Source: a virus
Reading direction: 5' to 3' (one strand)
DNA length: 23,679 bases
Virus record (IMG/VR): IMGVR_UViG_3300017763_000193
Location: 1 to 23,679 of that record
Shown: piece after piece, positions 14,711-22,245 of the stretch
How positions within the stretch are numbered: position 1 is the stretch's first letter
How the letters are laid out: every line of letters starts with the position of its first letter
Notes under the pieces: generated by a model
What the model was told of the DNA's origin: nothing
Database searches by the model: none
What the model saw: only the letters and a program-made list of their open reading frames with translations
Translations under genes and position numbers: made by a program

Positions 14711-16350
14711 TAAAACTCCTCTAATGGTTGCTCGTTGAAATCTGGATTACACTCATGCAATCGACTTGTCAGTGGATTGTATTGGACATGACAACATATG
14801 CCTGTCTCCCCACTAAATCGGTTCTTTAGTATTCTGACCTGAGTTCTGTTAGCTGCGTCACCTTGTTGGTTTCTCTCTAAGCCAATCACCATGTCAGACA
14901 GTTGGGCAATAGCGTGACTGCCTCTGAGTTGTGACAGTGACGTTACTGCTCCTTCCTCATGTCCTTTGTTTCCCTCAGGTCTTTTCAGGTGTGATACCAG
15001 TATCAATCCGACACCAGTTTCCTGAACTAGAGTTCTGAGTGAAGTCATAGCGTTATCTATAAGTCTTCTTTCATCCCCATCCCCAAGACCAGAAACCACA
15101 ATGGAAATATGGTCAAGAATAATCCAAGAACACTCTTCGCCTTGAGAAAGGTAACGTATTCTGGAGAGGAGATTGTCGAGAGAAGTGCTGCCAAAGCTAT
15201 CGTAGAAAAATACCCTGCCGTTACCGATACAATTGTTATACGCATCCAGAAGCTCAGACTCTTCAACAGATACAGACCCAAGATGTAAAGGTTTATTGAG
15301 GTGAAGTCCCATAAGACCCAGTGCAGTTCTCTTAACTGTCTCTTCCAACATAATAAAACCAACTTTCTCTCCCTTCTGGATTAGGTTGTACCCAATCTCT
15401 CTGACGAAAGCTGACTTACCAATACCAGAACCTGCAGTGATAGTAGTGAGTTCTGACTTCCTCAAGCCATGAGTTTTTTCATTCATGCCATCAAAAGGGT
15501 AATCGACACTGTGAACCAACTCTTGTTTAGAGATTAGACTCCAGATGTCATCACCATTGACGATACCATCAGGTCTATAAGTCTTGGCTTCCCATATCGA
15601 ACTAATGAGTTCTGATATTTTACCTTGCTGTACCATCTCGTTTGCATCTTTGAGAGGTAGCCTTGCAATCTTTGCTTTACCTGTGCTGAGTACTGCTGCA
15701 CAAGCTTGGGCTGCTCTTTGACCTGCTTCATCCATGTCGAACATAAAGACTACAGTTTCAAACTTCTCTAACCACTCCAGAGATTTCTGTATGTCTCGCT
15801 TTGCTCCTTGTGCTCCATTCTTGACAGACACACAAGCCCACTTGTTTTGTTGAGCCATAGATACTGAGAGGCAATCAATCTCACCTTCAGTTACCACAAT
15901 CATCTTACCTCCATCTCTCCATAGCCACTGACCATAGAGTCCTGAAGGCTCACCTATCCAATGGAAAGTCTTGCTAGGTGTTCTAATTTTTTGGGCAAAA
16001 ACCTTTCCGTCTTGGTAGTAGTTAGCAATTTGACATTTCTTTCCGTTGTGTTCGCCAATCTGGTAGTCAAACTTCTGGCAGGTTTCCAAGTTAATACCTC
16101 TTTTCGCCAAAGGTTTGACTTCCCCTTCCTTGAATATAGTTTCTTGCTCCTCACTATCCTCTGACGATACTGAGGTGAAACCAAATTTTTCGCTACTGGG
16201 TTGCGTTGATTCCATTCCTTCTTCTTTCTCATAATAACCACATCCAAAACAATAGCCGTGACCATCAGAGTATCTTCCAAGGTTATCCCTAGAACCACAC
16301 TTAGGACACGGCTCATGTCGAACACAAACAGAGTTACTTTCTGTTAGCAT
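14710..16350 (-). CDS. DNA primase-helicase (T7 gp4-like)
   Basis: This encodes 546 residues (T7 gp4 is 566). The N-terminal zinc-binding Cys4 is C15/C18 and C34/C37 (CPKCGS and YCFGCG). The TOPRIM primase core follows, with E155 in VVTEGEIDCLS and D205/D207 in FMFDMDEAG. The helicase part has Walker A TAGSGIGKS (about 305-313), the catalytic Glu region FIMLEE (332-337), Walker B SWIILDHIS, and NRFSGETG near the end. It finishes NEQPLEEF, an acidic tail with terminal Phe as in T7, where this end contacts DNA polymerase. The start overlaps the amidase gene by 17 nt and has AGGAG 6 nt ahead. It forms the replisome with the polymerase and SSB. Confidence 0.97.
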   Translation of the reverse strand: MLTESNSVCVRHEPCPKCGSRDNLGRYSDGHGYCFGCGYYEKEEGMESTQPSSEKFGFTSVSSEDSEEQETIFKEGEVKPLAKRGINLETCQKFDYQIGEHNGKKCQIANYYQDGKVFAQKIRTPSKTFHWIGEPSGLYGQWLWRDGGKMIVVTEGEIDCLSVSMAQQNKWACVSVKNGAQGAKRDIQKSLEWLEKFETVVFMFDMDEAGQRAAQACAAVLSTGKAKIARLPLKDANEMVQQGKISELISSIWEAKTYRPDGIVNGDDIWSLISKQELVHSVDYPFDGMNEKTHGLRKSELTTITAGSGIGKSAFVREIGYNLIQKGEKVGFIMLEETVKRTALGLMGLHLNKPLHLGSVSVEESELLDAYNNCIGNGRVFFYDSFGSTSLDNLLSRIRYLSQGEECSWIILDHISIVVSGLGDGDERRLIDNAMTSLRTLVQETGVGLILVSHLKRPEGNKGHEEGAVTSLSQLRGSHAIAQLSDMVIGLERNQQGDAANRTQVRILKNRFSGETGICCHVQYNPLTSRLHECNPDFNEQPLEEF

Positions 16351-16753
16351 TCCATTCTCCTACGTTAAAAGAAGGACACGCTTTTGATGAAACATCATTA
16401 TGTCCAATCACATCAACACCAGAATATTTTTCTTCAAGCATATCGACAGTAGTTTCTAATGTAATCCACTGCTCATCTGTGAAGTTGTCTTCAGGTTTCA
16501 TGTTCTCGTCAACTCCTCCCACCATGCAGATTCCTACTGAACTTGCATTGTGACCTTTGGCATGAGCACCAACATCTTCAATGCCTCTGCCTTCTTCAAG
16601 TTGACCATTACGTTTAATGACATAGTGATAACCAATTTTTAGCCATCCTCTTTCTCTATGCCACCTGTCAATATCTGATGCACCTATATCCATCGTTGGC
16701 TTAGTTGCCGAACAATGAATAATAACTTTTTCTGTTCTATTTCTTTTTGCCAT
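16334..16753 (-). CDS. N-acetylmuramoyl-L-alanine amidase (T7 lysozyme, gp3.5-like)
   Basis: I start at the ATG at 16753 (MAKRNRTEKVIIHCSATKPT), not the longer frame from 16918, because homology to T7 lysozyme begins here. The product is 139 residues (T7: 151). Zinc ligands H13, H118 and C126, and the catalytic Tyr/Lys pair Y42 (GYHYVIKR) and K124 (SSKACPS), are all conserved. It cleaves the amide bond between muramic acid and L-alanine in peptidoglycan. T7 lysozyme also binds and inhibits phage RNA polymerase, and its place between endonuclease I and primase-helicase matches T7. It overlaps both neighbours by 17 nt. I see no signal peptide. Confidence 0.95.
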   Translation of the reverse strand: MAKRNRTEKVIIHCSATKPTMDIGASDIDRWHRERGWLKIGYHYVIKRNGQLEEGRGIEDVGAHAKGHNASSVGICMVGGVDENMKPEDNFTDEQWITLETTVDMLEEKYSGVDVIGHNDVSSKACPSFNVGEWNANRK

Positions 16754-17174
16754 TATATAACTTTTTGACTGCCTCCATCTGTTTGGGTTTGGGTTTTTCA
16801 TGAAGCCAACTGGCAGGGATGCTTTTATCTGCATAGTTATATCCAAATCTTTCACACCACATCCCATAAGTTGTCTTCGATTTCTTACCAATCTTTGTTC
16901 TCGAATTACTGAAAACAAATCTGATATCTAAATAAGGATTTTGGTTTTTAATAAGTTTATGTTTAGACCTGTCAGAACTGAGAAACTGTCCTTTAGTCTC
17001 TACAATTATTCCGTTAGGTAATACAAAGTCTGGTTTGTACTTACTGGTAGGCTTCCTATACTCCACCCAACCTGGAGGTTCATACATAAACTTGACTCCA
17101 AGTTGGGTTAATTCATCAGCAATTTTTTCCTCTAAACCACTTCTATACCTGTTATGTTTAAAAGTCTTCTTCAT
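16737..17174 (-). CDS. Endonuclease I, Holliday-junction resolvase (T7 gp3-like)
   Basis: This encodes 145 residues from the ATG at 17174 (MKKTFKHNRYRSGLEEKIAD). A TTG two codons earlier is possible but unnecessary. Catalytic residues match T7 endonuclease I: E15 in SGLEEK, D49 in YKPDFVLPNG, E59 and K61 in IIVETKGQF. The later RFVFSNSRTKIGKKSKTTYG is also conserved. It resolves branched replication intermediates and degrades host DNA. It overlaps the SSB gene by 17 nt and the amidase gene by 17 nt. No strong ribosome binding site is visible, so translation is probably coupled to SSB. Confidence 0.96.
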   Translation of the reverse strand: MKKTFKHNRYRSGLEEKIADELTQLGVKFMYEPPGWVEYRKPTSKYKPDFVLPNGIIVETKGQFLSSDRSKHKLIKNQNPYLDIRFVFSNSRTKIGKKSKTTYGMWCERFGYNYADKSIPASWLHEKPKPKQMEAVKKLYNGKKK

Positions 17175-17763
17175 CTGCAAATACTAACTCAGAAGACTCC
17201 TGTTCCTCTGCTACATATCCATCAGTTTTATCAAAACCAAAGGACGAACCATCAGAACCTCCTCCCTTGACCAGTTCAATTACTTGGACTGCCTTGAGTC
17301 TAAGTGTTACTCCTGCACCTACTGCAGCTACATAAAATGGTACTAAGTCTGCTGACACACGCAGAGTTGAACCACCCCAAATACTGTCAAGTCCTTTAAT
17401 AATTTTTCCTTGAGAATCAAATATCTTTGGACTCATTTCGATGGTTCTTCCATCTTTAGTAGTTATCTTTGCCTTCATCTTAAACTTGAAAACATAACGA
17501 TTAGTTTTGTTACCATCTTCGTCAGTTTCGATGAAGTAAGGTAGTTCTGCTTCCTTGGCTTTTTTACCTTCAGGAATCATTTCCTTGGCTTGTTCCAAAG
17601 ATGAATTTATTTTTTCGATAATAGGTGTAGCTTCATCTTCAGATAAAGAAAGACTCACCTTATACTCACCAACAGGATTAAACTTTGTGTCAGGGTTAAT
17701 CAAGTGAGGGTAAATCGCTACTCCAGAGGGAGTAACTATATTTTGAAAATTTTGTTTTGCCAT
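17158..17763 (-). CDS. Single-stranded DNA-binding protein (T7 gp2.5-like)
   Basis: This encodes 201 residues (T7 gp2.5 is 232). The N-terminus (NIVTPSGVAIYPHLINPDTK) and the beta-rich core fit the OB-fold of gp2.5. The C-terminus is the acidic tail SSELVFADEEDF ending in Phe, the segment that in T7 contacts DNA polymerase and helicase and competes with DNA. A proper AGGAGG lies 10 nt before the ATG, inside the 41-aa ORF, whose stop overlaps this start (TAATG). It protects single-stranded DNA and promotes annealing. Confidence 0.93.
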   Translation of the reverse strand: MAKQNFQNIVTPSGVAIYPHLINPDTKFNPVGEYKVSLSLSEDEATPIIEKINSSLEQAKEMIPEGKKAKEAELPYFIETDEDGNKTNRYVFKFKMKAKITTKDGRTIEMSPKIFDSQGKIIKGLDSIWGGSTLRVSADLVPFYVAAVGAGVTLRLKAVQVIELVKGGGSDGSSFGFDKTDGYVAEEQESSELVFADEEDF

Positions 17764-17888
17764 TAATCTAAATCCTCCTGTTCAAAACTATTTTCCAGTA
17801 TATACCCATAGGACTCTACGGCTTTAACCATGATATCTATAGGTATCGGAATGTTTAATTCCTCAAGTAAATCTAAAGTATCTTCCAT
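17763..17888 (-). CDS. 41-aa acidic small protein coupled to SSB
   Basis: This short frame starts with an ATG at 17888 (MEDTLDLLEELNIPIPIDIM), continues VKAVESYGYILENSFEQEDLD, and stops at a TAA that overlaps the SSB start codon (TAATG). GGAG lies 8 nt before its ATG, a good ribosome binding site. The protein is acidic, with a leucine-rich first helix and a second hydrophobic helix (VKAVESYGYILEN). It is the first gene after RNA polymerase, directly below a strong RNA hairpin. I do not recognise it. It could act as a small regulator or as a leader peptide that couples translation to SSB. Confidence 0.7.
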   Translation of the reverse strand: MEDTLDLLEELNIPIPIDIMVKAVESYGYILENSFEQEDLD

Positions 17889-17900
17889 AGTATTTTCTCC

Positions 17901-17947
17901 ATAGGGCTAGACCAACAGGGCATCTGTCAGTCTAGTATGCACCCTAT
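17901..17947 (-). promoter_or_regulatory. Long bulged RNA hairpin between RNA polymerase and SSB genes (RNase III-type candidate)
   Basis: In leftward RNA, CTAGACUGACAG pairs with CUGUUGGUCUAG (12 bp, two G-U pairs) around a 5-nt AUGCC loop (17907-17935). An outer AUAGGG/CCCUAU stem of 6 bp adds to it across a one-sided 6-nt bulge. The G-U pairs would be A-C mismatches in rightward RNA, so the fold belongs to the minus-strand transcript. No T-run follows, so it is not a terminator. T7 has an RNase III site just after gene 1, and this is the same position. The base of the stem touches the GGAG ribosome binding site of the 41-aa ORF. Confidence 0.8.
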
Positions 17948-17973
17948 TAATTTGTTAGTGTATTCAATGCCTT

Positions 17974-17983
17974 AGTGGATTGT
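17974..17983 (-). promoter_or_regulatory. ACAATCCACT element after the RNA polymerase gene
   Basis: This is a close variant of the repeated ACTATCCACT element (8 of 10 identical), immediately after the RNA polymerase stop codon and followed by AAGG, upstream of the hairpin and the SSB operon. It is a plausible phage promoter core for the middle genes. The rest of the gap (17889-17973) is accounted for by the hairpin and a ribosome binding site. Confidence 0.5.
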
Positions 17984-20400
17984 TAAGCAAAAAAGAAACT
18001 ACTGCCTTCCACTACATCAATGTCTAGGTCACCCTTCTCAGGAGTGGCAGTAATCGCATGATGTTTATCTTCAGGAAGGATGTCCAACAGGTCATTCTTA
18101 AAGTCTTCTAAAACATCACATTGTTTATACATTTCTACAAAAGCTTTCCGTAAACACCACCATAATTCACCTGCATCTGCAGCATGAGTTCCATAACTAT
18201 CGTGAACCATAGCAAAGTTATGAATACCACACTGTTGTGCTACATTAATTGTAATCATCATATGTGATGCATCAATGCTATGAACAAAGTTAGGGCTTAT
18301 TCCGTTTGCCTGTCTGTTTTTATCAATTTTTCCAGTTTCTTTATAAATCATTGGTTGAAAAACTGAGCCTAACAGTTTGGTTTTAATTCGGTAGGGCTTT
18401 GTTGCTTTGTATGCCTGTAGTACTGGAAAGTTTACTGGTGTATCCCACCGAATAGGTAAACCTTCAGAACTAGCTACTCTTGATGCCTTTTGTAACCATG
18501 CCATTGCATCAGTTGCAGCATGAACTACTTCAGCTATGGAGTCCCATATAATCTTTGCAAGAAAGATAGAAGCCCTGAATGCATTGTCACCAAAAGGATG
18601 CTTATTACCTTTCTCTTTTTGTTCAACCAAGTGCTCCATTACAAAGTCAGAAAAAGAGTATTGTTTTCCACCATAAGGTAACACCATGCATGGACGTTTA
18701 GTACACCCTCTCTTCACACCAAATTCTAACCATTGTTTAGCGAAAGGTGAGTCCATAGTTTTTAATTTTTCTGTCACCTTATCGGCTACCTTCTGGTAGA
18801 TGTCTTGAGGTTCATCCATAGGAATAAGATTTACCTCTTTTCCTGTAGTTGTACTTCTCAACATAGCTGCAAAATGCTGAAGACCATTACAAGAACCGTC
18901 GGCAGCAATTGGTAGATGAGAAATAAACCCTTCACCCTGTTCCATCCACCCTTGCCACTCTTTACAGAAAGCTAGGAACTGAAACGGAGAGTCAGCTTCT
19001 TTTGCCCACCACAGGTCACCTAGAGGGTCTTTGGCACATGATAGTATTCTGTCCGTATTATCTACCACCCAGTTAACTCTTTCCTCCAGAGATACCTTGT
19101 CAAACCCAAAAGTGTTTGCTCCCTGTATGGCGAGATAAGAAGCACTGTCAGAGTCAATAGGCTTACCCTCAGAGAACATGAGCAAAGCTTTACTGAAGTC
19201 AGTCCCTTGAGGATTTAGGAAGTTAGGGACTGCATAAATACGTCCTCTAAAATCCAACTGGTAGACCATATAGATTGCTTCCTCATCCTTAAACTTGTCA
19301 GCCACCTGAATTGTCTTTCTCAGGAGTAGTCGCTTGGAGTCCAGACGATTGTTCTCTGTATGGATAATCACAGCTTCCCTCTTCCAATGGGTTCTGGCTT
19401 CCTTGTTGGTAGCTATATCCAATGGCTTGACAGGGATTTCATAGTTCTCTGACGGAGGTAGACTTGGAATCTGAATGCCTGTATCCCAGATTTGCTTGAG
19501 CACATCCAAGATAAACTTGTTGACCATAAAGCCTGTCCTCTGCATCGCATTCACAGCCCCATAGACTTGAGGCATATCAAAATGTTTTAGTTCAGAGAGA
19601 TACCTGTGGTTATCTGTCTTCACCAAAGTTATCTGACGAATATGATGCGTGTGGTATCCACCATCGTAAGGAGAAGTCCAGTCCTTCGGAGGAGAAACAC
19701 AAGGGTAGAACTCTGGCTTCATCACTTCCTTGAACGCATCCAAGTCCTTAATGGCTTTCATGGTTTCATCTGAAGGCAACAGGAGTCTCTTCTTCTTTCC
19801 TTCCTTCATCATTATCTTATGACTCAGCAGTCCTGTGTGTTGGATTGTTAAGTCAATCAATGCATTACCTACCAAAAGTCTCTCCCTCTGTGTCCATGAA
19901 GTCCACTCATTGCCATCTCTTCTGGATGCTTCAATAAGTTTTCTTCTTTTGTAACTGTAGGAGGAACTTCTTGATTCCAAATCCTTCATGACAACATTCA
20001 GAAGGTGAGGATTGTTTTCCTCAAAAGTACGTATCCGTATTTCATCTTCCAATGCCATGCCCAGAGCTATTGAACTGGACGTATAAGCCCTCTGTCTGGT
20101 GATTTGGTTGAGTGCTACCCTCAGAGTAATAACGGCTATTACAGAGGGTTCTAGTGTTTCAATCATGACTGCACCAGTGGCTGCTTTTCCTGCTCTGCCT
20201 TCCATACAATCCTTAACGTAATCGGCAATGGCTTTCTCCAAAGCTTCCAGAGTAACACTCATTAAATACTGTCCGTATGAAGTGGTGCTCTCCTGTCCTC
20301 TGTCTGCTTTCTTGAGATTGTTCTTGTGGTATCTTGTGACACCACTCTCACGCATCTCTTTTTCCAACAATACCTGTCTGTTACTTACGTTGTATTCCAT
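17983..20400 (-). CDS. Single-subunit DNA-dependent RNA polymerase (T7 gp1-like)
   Basis: This encodes 805 residues (T7 is 883). Catalytic residues are visible: D501 in IAADGSCNGLQHF, K568 and Y576 in TKRPCMVLPYGGK (the T7 K631/Y639 spacing of 8), and D733 in MVHDSYGT. QLDFRGRIYA (381-390) and NGISPNFVHSIDASH (699-713) are also family hallmarks. The end SSFFFA matches the T7 FAFA foot. The promoter-reading specificity loop (about 671-700, RIKTKLLGSVFQPMIYKETG) differs from T7, so its promoter should differ. GGAG lies 10 nt before the ATG. It would transcribe the middle and late genes. Confidence 0.98.
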   Translation of the reverse strand: MEYNVSNRQVLLEKEMRESGVTRYHKNNLKKADRGQESTTSYGQYLMSVTLEALEKAIADYVKDCMEGRAGKAATGAVMIETLEPSVIAVITLRVALNQITRQRAYTSSSIALGMALEDEIRIRTFEENNPHLLNVVMKDLESRSSSYSYKRRKLIEASRRDGNEWTSWTQRERLLVGNALIDLTIQHTGLLSHKIMMKEGKKKRLLLPSDETMKAIKDLDAFKEVMKPEFYPCVSPPKDWTSPYDGGYHTHHIRQITLVKTDNHRYLSELKHFDMPQVYGAVNAMQRTGFMVNKFILDVLKQIWDTGIQIPSLPPSENYEIPVKPLDIATNKEARTHWKREAVIIHTENNRLDSKRLLLRKTIQVADKFKDEEAIYMVYQLDFRGRIYAVPNFLNPQGTDFSKALLMFSEGKPIDSDSASYLAIQGANTFGFDKVSLEERVNWVVDNTDRILSCAKDPLGDLWWAKEADSPFQFLAFCKEWQGWMEQGEGFISHLPIAADGSCNGLQHFAAMLRSTTTGKEVNLIPMDEPQDIYQKVADKVTEKLKTMDSPFAKQWLEFGVKRGCTKRPCMVLPYGGKQYSFSDFVMEHLVEQKEKGNKHPFGDNAFRASIFLAKIIWDSIAEVVHAATDAMAWLQKASRVASSEGLPIRWDTPVNFPVLQAYKATKPYRIKTKLLGSVFQPMIYKETGKIDKNRQANGISPNFVHSIDASHMMITINVAQQCGIHNFAMVHDSYGTHAADAGELWWCLRKAFVEMYKQCDVLEDFKNDLLDILPEDKHHAITATPEKGDLDIDVVEGSSFFFA

Positions 20401-20423
20401 TTATAGTGTTCTCCTGTTGTGAC

Positions 20424-20455
20424 ATCCACCTTTGTATTAGTTTCCATTGGTGGAT
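20424..20455. repeat. Inverted repeat ATCCACC / GGTGGAT upstream of RNA polymerase
   Basis: Two perfect 7-bp arms (20424-20430 and 20449-20455) are separated by 18 bp, 24 bp before the RNA polymerase start. The right arm, read leftward, is part of an ACTATCCAC-type element; the left arm is an inverted partial copy. It could be a hairpin in the leader RNA, a repressor site, or two opposed promoter-like cores. Confidence 0.45.
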
Positions 20456-20458
20456 AGT
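20449..20458 (-). promoter_or_regulatory. ACTATCCACC element upstream of RNA polymerase
   Basis: This matches the repeated ACTATCCACT element at 9 of 10 bases and reads leftward toward the RNA polymerase start 48 bp away. If it is a phage promoter, the polymerase would amplify its own message. The gap 20401-20587 otherwise holds a second, weaker element and an inverted repeat. Confidence 0.5.
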
Positions 20459-20504
20459 GGCTTTGACATCAGCCAGATTGGTTTGTAGTATGAACTTATT
20501 CAGT

Positions 20505-20514
20505 AGTGGATTAA
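20505..20514 (-). promoter_or_regulatory. TTAATCCACT element in the integrase-RNA polymerase gap
   Basis: This variant keeps the ATCCACT core, reads leftward, and lies at the foot of the inverted repeat at 20514-20551. It is weaker than the others because only 8 of the 10 positions match. Confidence 0.35.
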
Positions 20515-20551
20515 GGGACTAAGGAGATAAATTATATACCCCTAAGTCCCT
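20514..20551 (-). promoter_or_regulatory. Hairpin between integrase and RNA polymerase genes
   Basis: On the minus strand AGGGACT and AGTCCCT form a perfect 7-bp stem, extended inward by AGG/CCT after one mismatch, around an AT-rich loop of about 16 nt. No long T-run follows, only CCCTTAATCC, so termination would be weak. It may attenuate lysogeny-region transcripts before the RNA polymerase gene, be an RNase III-type site, or be a protein-binding palindrome. Confidence 0.5.
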
Positions 20552-20587
20552 CAACCTAGTAATCACCTCATAGTGAGTGTCACAATG

Positions 20588-21592
20588 TCACGCATTCGTC
20601 ACACTCCTTGTTCCTTGATTGCTAGGCTCAAGAACCTTAACGGCTTGCTCCAAGTTTGTTGGGCAGAGATGAGCATATCGTAACGTCATCTTGAGGTCTT
20701 CATGTCCCAACCATTCCTTCACAACCTGTAAAGAAACACCTCTTTGTACTAAACGGCTTGCACAAGTATGTCGTAAACAATGAATCACAAACTGATTATC
20801 ATCGTCTAGTCCCATAATTGTTTTCATCCGTTGCCATGCCCATCGCAACTTATGGTAGGGCAGTTTCATATTGCCGAATCTCCTTCTAAAAATTTCTTTT
20901 GCTCTGGAAGTAAGAACTACAGTCCTTGCTTTTCCACCTTTCGTTTCCCACAGGGTCAGTCTGTTGCCATTCAGGTCACGTAGCGAAACATGATTGTTTT
21001 CACCTACACGCATCCCTGTGTCTATGAGGAACATGAATATGTCTCTTTCATCTTCCATCCCAAGTTGAGTTAAGACTTTCCACATCACAGGCTCTTCCTC
21101 TTCAGTGACATATCTCACTCTCCCCTTGGTTTCCTGTTCCCAATCAATCATCAGCTTCTTGTCTATCCATCCCCTTGTTAGGGCAAACTTTGCAGCTTTG
21201 GATATGACACAAAGTTTCCTATTGATTGTACCATTCTGGTTACCCTTGTATTTATAGTGGGCAACAAGATTATCTACCATCTCCTCATTAAGATGAGTAA
21301 GAGGTGTGTTGACTCCGACAAAATCAATAATCTCTTTTGAAATTGCCTGAGCTTTCATTCCCCAATCTGAGTTTGTCCAGTACTTGTCTCCTGTTCGTTT
21401 CAGAAGAGAAGCAATGGTCATCTCATCAGTAGAAGTGAAGTCAGATGGTATCGGTTTGCCAAGCCTATAGCATTCCTCAACCATCTTCAGCACTTCATTG
21501 GCTTGCTTTTCGGTGGTAAAGTTCTGTCGAAACGTGATGCCCTTTTTACGAACATCAACTTGCCAACTACCACCACGCTGTCTTACTGGCAT
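20588..21592 (-). CDS. int: Tyrosine recombinase (phage integrase)
   Basis: This encodes 334 residues. The start MPVRQRGGSWQVDVRKKGIT is the basic three-strand arm-binding-like domain of phage integrases. A SAM-like core-binding domain covers about residues 55-155. The catalytic residues are R195 (DTGMRVGE), a Lys in the ETKGGKART hairpin (K219 or K222), H271/R274 (HCLRHT), H297 (GHED) and Y306 (LRYAHL). It would integrate and excise the phage genome at an att site. AGGGG lies 6 nt before the ATG, and the gene follows the MarR-like gene by 8 nt, suggesting co-expression. I found no tRNA-like attP core beside it. Integrases upstream of RNA polymerase occur in marine T7-like phages. Confidence 0.96.
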   Translation of the reverse strand: MPVRQRGGSWQVDVRKKGITFRQNFTTEKQANEVLKMVEECYRLGKPIPSDFTSTDEMTIASLLKRTGDKYWTNSDWGMKAQAISKEIIDFVGVNTPLTHLNEEMVDNLVAHYKYKGNQNGTINRKLCVISKAAKFALTRGWIDKKLMIDWEQETKGRVRYVTEEEEPVMWKVLTQLGMEDERDIFMFLIDTGMRVGENNHVSLRDLNGNRLTLWETKGGKARTVVLTSRAKEIFRRRFGNMKLPYHKLRWAWQRMKTIMGLDDDNQFVIHCLRHTCASRLVQRGVSLQVVKEWLGHEDLKMTLRYAHLCPTNLEQAVKVLEPSNQGTRSVTNA

Positions 21593-21600
21593 AGTTACCC

Positions 21601-21960
21601 CTATTTATTAATGGTTTCATATAATGAAGTGGCAAAGCGTTCTCCTTTCTTTGTCAGCTTAACCAGTTTACGTCTTCGTTCCATAGGGTCTTCATAGGCT
21701 TCTATAAGTCCATGTCCCTTTTCTTTATGTCTAGACCAATCACCAAGATAAGCCACATTACGACTTACTGAGGATTGTGCTAGACCTAGTTCCTTACCAA
21801 TGTCTTGCATCTTGATTGGTAAAGGACTCTTAGCCACAACAAGAAAGACTGCTATGGTCTGTGCTTGTATTTCAGGGTCAATCCCTCTCATTTGCTCTAT
21901 CGCCTTCAATAGCATGGAAATTTCTAGTTGTTGCTCCGTAGCTTTTAATCGTGTCTGCAT
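21601..21960 (-). CDS. MarR-like winged-helix transcription regulator
   Basis: This encodes 119 residues. A helix-turn-helix is visible in MQDIGKELGLAQSSVSRNVA (about residues 50-69), followed by a wing with DPMERRRKLVKLTKKGERFA (about 91-110), the D-x-R-x-x-x-V-x-LT-x-x-G pattern of MarR-type proteins. The N-terminal helix (LKATEQQLEISMLLKAIEQM) could dimerise. The ATG at 21960 has GAGGA 6 nt ahead. Its position directly before integrase suggests control of integration or of the early promoter. A cI-like repressor is not seen in the window, so this is the main candidate for a lysogeny regulator, which is inference. Confidence 0.85.
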   Translation of the reverse strand: MQTRLKATEQQLEISMLLKAIEQMRGIDPEIQAQTIAVFLVVAKSPLPIKMQDIGKELGLAQSSVSRNVAYLGDWSRHKEKGHGLIEAYEDPMERRRKLVKLTKKGERFATSLYETINK

Positions 21961-22114
21961 GATGTCCTCTAGGAGTATAGATTAAACGGAATTTCCACCA
22001 ATACCCATAAAACTCTCCACCAAACCACTCTGAGTGCCAATCATTCTTATTACCTCTCCAATATTCAAGATAAATCGCACCTTTGAGTGGAACAGTATAG
22101 TATCTGTATAGCAT
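21878..22114 (-). CDS. 78-aa aromatic-rich protein of unknown function
   Basis: The start is placed at the ATG at 22114 (MLYRYYTVPLKGAIYLEYWR) because GGAGG lies 6 nt upstream; an ATG 12 nt earlier lacks a site. The protein is rich in Trp and Tyr (SEWFGGEFYGYWWKFRLIY), then basic. Its last 27 codons overlap the MarR-like gene by 83 nt, so the C-terminus may be poorly constrained. No family is recognised and I see no signal peptide. The good ribosome binding site and the large gap without other ORFs support it, but it is less certain than its neighbours. Confidence 0.55.
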   Translation of the reverse strand: MLYRYYTVPLKGAIYLEYWRGNKNDWHSEWFGGEFYGYWWKFRLIYTPRGHHADTIKSYGATTRNFHAIEGDRANERD

Positions 22115-22136
22115 TAACACCTCCATAATATGTGCT

Positions 22137-22146
22137 AGTGGATGAT
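22137..22146 (-). promoter_or_regulatory. ATCATCCACT element upstream of the 78-aa ORF and MarR-int
   Basis: This keeps the ATCCACT core of the repeated element (8 of 10 match ACTATCCACT). It lies 23 bp before the ATG of the 78-aa ORF and just before its ribosome binding site, in a gap (22115-22245) without genes. The upstream flank is strongly AT-rich (TTATATTATATC). Confidence 0.4.
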
Positions 22147-22169
22147 ATAATATAACACTACGCAGACAA
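22142..22169 (-). promoter_or_regulatory. Possible sigma70 promoter for the MarR-integrase unit
   Basis: Read leftward, TTGTCT and TATCAT are separated by 16 bp. Both boxes match consensus at four of six positions. It overlaps the ATCCACT element. A host promoter would allow expression of the lysogeny genes without phage polymerase. This is weak evidence in AT-rich DNA. Confidence 0.25.
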
Positions 22170-22245
22170 AAATATTTGGATTACACAATTTAATAATAAA
22201 GTTCCAAGCACAATAATTACAATGGTTAGCAGTAGTGAGCACCCT

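Noticed and set aside
14771-14780. ACAATCCACT inside the primase-helicase gene
   Set aside because: It matches the element variant but lies in coding sequence away from any gene start. I did not count it as promoter evidence; it shows that the short core alone also occurs by chance.
15057-15731. Leftward ORFs of 101 and 65 aa inside the primase-helicase gene
   Set aside because: They are out-of-frame shadows of a gene with complete motifs, and their translations look unlike natural proteins.
16754-16918. 55-codon N-terminal extension of the amidase frame
   Set aside because: It lies entirely inside the endonuclease I gene, and T7 lysozyme homology starts at the internal ATG at 16753.
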